The notes under the pieces: model-generated
The model's input: only the letters and a program-made list of their open reading frames with translations
What the model was told of the DNA's origin: nothing
Database searches by the model: none
Position numbers and translations under genes: made by a program
Assembly (NCBI GenBank): GCA_002293245.1
Contig: DBCV01000003.1
Span: 49,749-56,809 of the forward strand
DNA: 7,061 bases
Direction: 5' to 3'
From: Candidatus Saccharibacteria bacterium UBA949
GTDB taxonomy: Bacteria > Patescibacteriota > Saccharimonadia > Saccharimonadales > Saccharimonadaceae
In this document: positions 5,633-7,061 of the stretch, piece by piece
Layout: each line of letters starts with the position of its first letter
How positions within the stretch are numbered: position 1 is the stretch's first letter

Positions 5633-6310
5633 TCGCTCAACAAAAACCGGCCGCAAGTAGTAGAACCTCTCCTCGTTGCCTTTGGCGCCCACCAGGGCGT
5701 TGTCGCGCTTCGCGACTATCGCGAAGCGCGGTTTGACCCGCGCCTCAAACTCCTTTATTATCCGCCGCCTCATCGCCGAATTCTTCACCACGCCCCCCAC
5801 CAACTCCCTCGGCGCGACCTCAAACTGCGGTTTTAGCATAGCTAAAACCGCCACACCGCCCCGGACACCTCTTACACCGCCCCGGCCATCCCGTATATCA
5901 TCCCTACCATCTCGCAAGCCACGCTCATCCCTCCCCAAACTTTTCCACAGGTATTCCAAAACCGGGACAATGGAGACAAACGACACGTCAATCACAATAA
6001 TCTCCACCCCCTCCGGCACCTCAAATCCAAAAATATCCGTCTTTTCGTGCAACTCCAATCGCGGATTCGAGAAAAGCACCGGACTCATCTGCCCAGTGCC
6101 TTTCTCTACCGCGATCACTTTTCGCGCTCCGTGCTGCAGCGCAAAGTCAGTAAACCCCCCAGTCGAAGACCCCACATCCAGCACCACTTTTCCCCGAAAG
6201 TCCACACCGAAGGCCCTCGCCGCCCCCTCCAACTTATACCCCGCCCGCGAAACATATTCGCGCCCATCGCCGAAAAGAAGCTTTTTACTTCTTGCGCTCA
6301 CGATACGCAC
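5630..6310 (-). CDS. TlyA-like FtsJ-fold rRNA methyltransferase lacking the S4 domain
   Basis: A Rossmann-fold SAM-dependent methyltransferase of the TlyA (hemolysin A)/FtsJ group. TlyA proteins 2'-O-methylate rRNA cytidines. Visible motifs: 'YVSRAGYKLE' (19-28) with catalytic Lys26; the SAM-binding loop 'VLDVGSSTGGFTD' (43-55); 'VIDVSF' (106-111) with Asp108; 'MLKPQFE' (158-164) with Lys160; and 'GNEERFYYLR' (211-220), where Glu214 is the best candidate for the fourth member of the K-D-K-E tetrad. Typical TlyA is about 240-275 residues and begins with an S4 RNA-binding domain. Here only about 18 residues precede the YVSRAGYKLE linker, and efp occupies the upstream DNA. An Arg/Gly/Asp-rich stretch (about 126-152) is inserted before the LKPQFE strand. 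The start is uncertain: GTG at 6310 (26-bp overlap with efp) or GTG at 6301, neither with a clear ribosome-binding site. The TAG stop lies within a 9-bp direct repeat bordering the palindromic element. The fold is secure; the rRNA target is not. Confidence 0.88.
   Translation of the reverse strand: MRIVSARSKKLLFGDGREYVSRAGYKLEGAARAFGVDFRGKVVLDVGSSTGGFTDFALQHGARKVIAVEKGTGQMSPVLFSNPRLELHEKTDIFGFEVPEGVEIIVIDVSFVSIVPVLEYLWKSLGRDERGLRDGRDDIRDGRGGVRGVRGGVAVLAMLKPQFEVAPRELVGGVVKNSAMRRRIIKEFEARVKPRFAIVAKRDNALVGAKGNEERFYYLRPVFVER
5704..5730. repeat. Perfect 12-bp inverted repeat inside the tlyA-like gene
   Basis: Arms cgcgcttcgcga (5704-5715) and tcgcgaagcgcg (5719-5730) are exact reverse complements around the loop cta. 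They lie in the codons for R-F-A-I-V-A-K-R near the C-terminus of the methyltransferase. The stem is 12 bp and GC-rich, so an mRNA hairpin here should be strong. The gcgaagcg core also appears in the apical loop of the palindromic element downstream. Confidence 0.8.
5827..5851. repeat. Perfect 11-bp inverted repeat inside the tlyA-like gene
   Basis: Arms gcggttttagc (5827-5837) and gctaaaaccgc (5841-5851) are exact reverse complements around the 3-nt loop ata. They lie in the codons for V-L-A-M-L-K-P just before the conserved LKPQFE strand. In RNA this would be a very stable hairpin. It may be a codon-level coincidence or a real mRNA structure. Confidence 0.75.
5853..5885. repeat. Short in-frame direct repeat (21-bp period) in the tlyA-like gene
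   Basis: The 12-mer acaccgccccgg occurs at 5853-5864 and again at 5874-5885, a 21-bp or 7-codon period. On the coding strand it encodes part of the RGGVRGVRGGV stretch. Its in-frame period suggests that local duplication helped to build the Arg/Gly-rich insert. Confidence 0.7.
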
Positions 6311-6845
6311 CCGTCTCGGTATCCACCGAAATCACATCGCCCGTCTTGATAAACGCCGGCACCTTCACAACCGTCCCCGTCTCCAAGGTCGCGTCTTTCA
6401 TCACGCTCGAACTCGTGTCGCCCTTGACCGCAGTCTCGGTATACGTCACTTCCAGAAACACATTCTTCGGCATCACCAGGTTTATCACACTCCCGTTGAA
6501 CAGCTGCAGATCCACCTCGCTGCCTTCTTTCATAAACCCAGCCGCACTATCCACAATCGCCTTGCCCAGCTGAAACTGCTCAAAGCTCTCCGGATCCATA
6601 AAGAAATAGTCGGTCCCGTCGTTATACAGGTATTGCACCCGCTTATTTTCCACTTCCGCCGGCTCAATCCGCTCCTGCCCCTTGAACGTTTTGGGCAGCA
6701 ACGCGCCAGTCACCAAGTTCTTCACTTTCACGTTCACAATGCTCCCGCCTCGGCCCATCACCTTCTGCGAGTATTCCACCACTCGATACGGTTGCCCATC
6801 CAACTGAATCAACACGCCTTTCTTCAAATCTGTTGGTCCGAACAT
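6285..6845 (-). CDS. efp: Translation elongation factor P
   Basis: EF-P binds between the P and E sites of the ribosome and relieves stalling at polyproline stretches. The 186 residues match the usual length (about 185-190) and three-domain layout: the KOW-like N-terminal domain (about 2-62, 'DLKKGVLIQLDGQPYRVVEY'), the central OB domain (about 66-125, 'VQYLYNDGTDYFFMD'), and the C-terminal OB domain (about 130-184, with the signature 'VKGDTSSSVMKDATLETG' and 'ISVDTETGAYRER'). The modified loop reads M-G-R-G-G, so the tip residue is Arg32, not the lysine used by EpmA-type systems. Arg32 is the position rhamnosylated by EarP in some proteobacteria, but no EarP gene is seen here. A GGGGA ribosome-binding site (6853-6857) lies 7 nt before the ATG inside the end of rpsR. 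The 3' end overlaps the start of the tlyA-like gene. Confidence 0.96.
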   Translation of the reverse strand: MFGPTDLKKGVLIQLDGQPYRVVEYSQKVMGRGGSIVNVKVKNLVTGALLPKTFKGQERIEPAEVENKRVQYLYNDGTDYFFMDPESFEQFQLGKAIVDSAAGFMKEGSEVDLQLFNGSVINLVMPKNVFLEVTYTETAVKGDTSSSVMKDATLETGTVVKVPAFIKTGDVISVDTETGAYRERKK

Positions 6846-6847
6846 TC

Positions 6848-7051
6848 TTACATCCCCGAGCTAACGAACGGCAACAAAGCTAAATGTCTAGCCCGCTTAA
6901 TCGCCGTCGCCAACTGCCTCTGCTGCTTCGCAGACAAACCAGTCTTGCTAATCGGCTCAATCCGTCCATACGGATCCAAGTATCGCCCCAGAGTTTTAAC
7001 ATCTTTATAGTCAAAATATAAGTTTACATCTTTCTTAAATCGTTTCATCAT
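6848..7051 (-). CDS. rpsR: 30S ribosomal protein bS18
   Basis: Ribosomal protein S18 of the small subunit, which binds 16S rRNA in the platform next to S6. The 67-residue product contains the family signature almost unchanged: '[20 protein letters not shown]' (residues 14-33), then '[27 protein letters not shown]' spread over residues 37-63. It is slightly short for the family (usually about 70-80) because the N-terminal tail is reduced. No zinc-binding cysteines are present, so it is a cysteine-free S18. Two ATG codons are adjacent. The AAAGGA ribosome-binding sequence (7056-7061) lies 4 nt from the first and 7 nt from the second, so translation may start at the second (7048). The stop is 2 nt before the start of efp, and its own 3' end supplies the efp ribosome-binding site. 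In many bacteria rpsR follows rpsF and ssb, which would lie beyond the right edge. Identity is near certain. Confidence 0.96.
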   Translation of the reverse strand: MMKRFKKDVNLYFDYKDVKTLGRYLDPYGRIEPISKTGLSAKQQRQLATAIKRARHLALLPFVSSGM

Positions 7052-7055
7052 ACAT

Positions 7056-7061
7056 TCCTTT
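7056..7061 (-). promoter_or_regulatory. Ribosome-binding site of rpsR
   Basis: On the minus strand the window edge reads AAAGGA, then ATGT, then two consecutive ATG codons. The 4-nt gap to the first ATG is short, while the 7-nt gap to the second is optimal. This favours a protein beginning MKRFKKD rather than MMKRFKKD. Confidence 0.6.

Noticed and set aside
5676..7010. A 444-codon open frame on the plus strand across tlyA, efp and rpsR
   Set aside because: It runs antisense to three genes with unmistakable family motifs, its translation is a low-complexity Pro/Ser/Arg/His-rich sequence with no recognisable domain, and it is explained by the base composition of the opposite coding strand.

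Overview
Every convincing gene in this window lies on the minus strand, so the order of expression runs from high to low coordinates. The protein set is bacterial and uses the standard code, since the long frames contain no internal TGA. A small S18, an R-type EF-P, an S4-less TlyA-like methyltransferase, a large IPT/TIG plus Fibrobacter-succinogenes-major-paralogous-domain (FISUMP) surface protein, and a membrane-anchored Clp-like ATPase paired with a small 'IPLLLKTLFAPF' membrane protein together resemble Patescibacteria (CPR), most likely Candidatus Saccharibacteria (TM7). This assignment rests on recalled family distribution, not on a search.

Right part (about 5630-7061): a compact translation and ribosome cluster, rpsR - efp - tlyA-like. 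rpsR and efp are 2 nt apart, and efp and the tlyA-like gene overlap, so they probably share a transcript that starts outside the window. The methyltransferase lacks the N-terminal S4 RNA-binding domain of ordinary TlyA and carries an Arg/Gly/Asp-rich insert.

Gap 5362-5629: not empty. It holds a roughly 172-bp, almost fully palindromic element. It has 21-bp terminal inverted repeats (19 of 21 identical), a nested inner hairpin and a 9-bp direct repeat directly at its ends. That is the structure of a miniature inverted-repeat transposable element (MITE). One copy of the target duplication contains the stop codon of the tlyA-like gene, and the other overlaps a possible -35 region of the surface-protein gene. 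This is the most striking unexplained structure in the window.

Middle (2950-5361): one 803-residue secreted surface protein. It has an N-terminal hydrophobic export segment, an uncharacterised beta-type region, three IPT/TIG-like repeats each with a C-x12-C pair, and a C-terminal FISUMP domain. The FISUMP half has reversed GC skew compared with the rest of the window.

Left part (51-2865): a two-gene operon. A 137-residue membrane protein overlaps by 14 nt a two-AAA+-domain Clp-like ATPase with two N-terminal membrane segments. A consensus extended -10 promoter sits 6 nt before the ATG of the first gene, implying a leaderless mRNA. The ATPase keeps its Walker motifs but has lost the pore-loop tyrosines of both rings and shows no ClpP-docking loop, so it may be a membrane motor or remodeler that does not thread substrates in the usual way.
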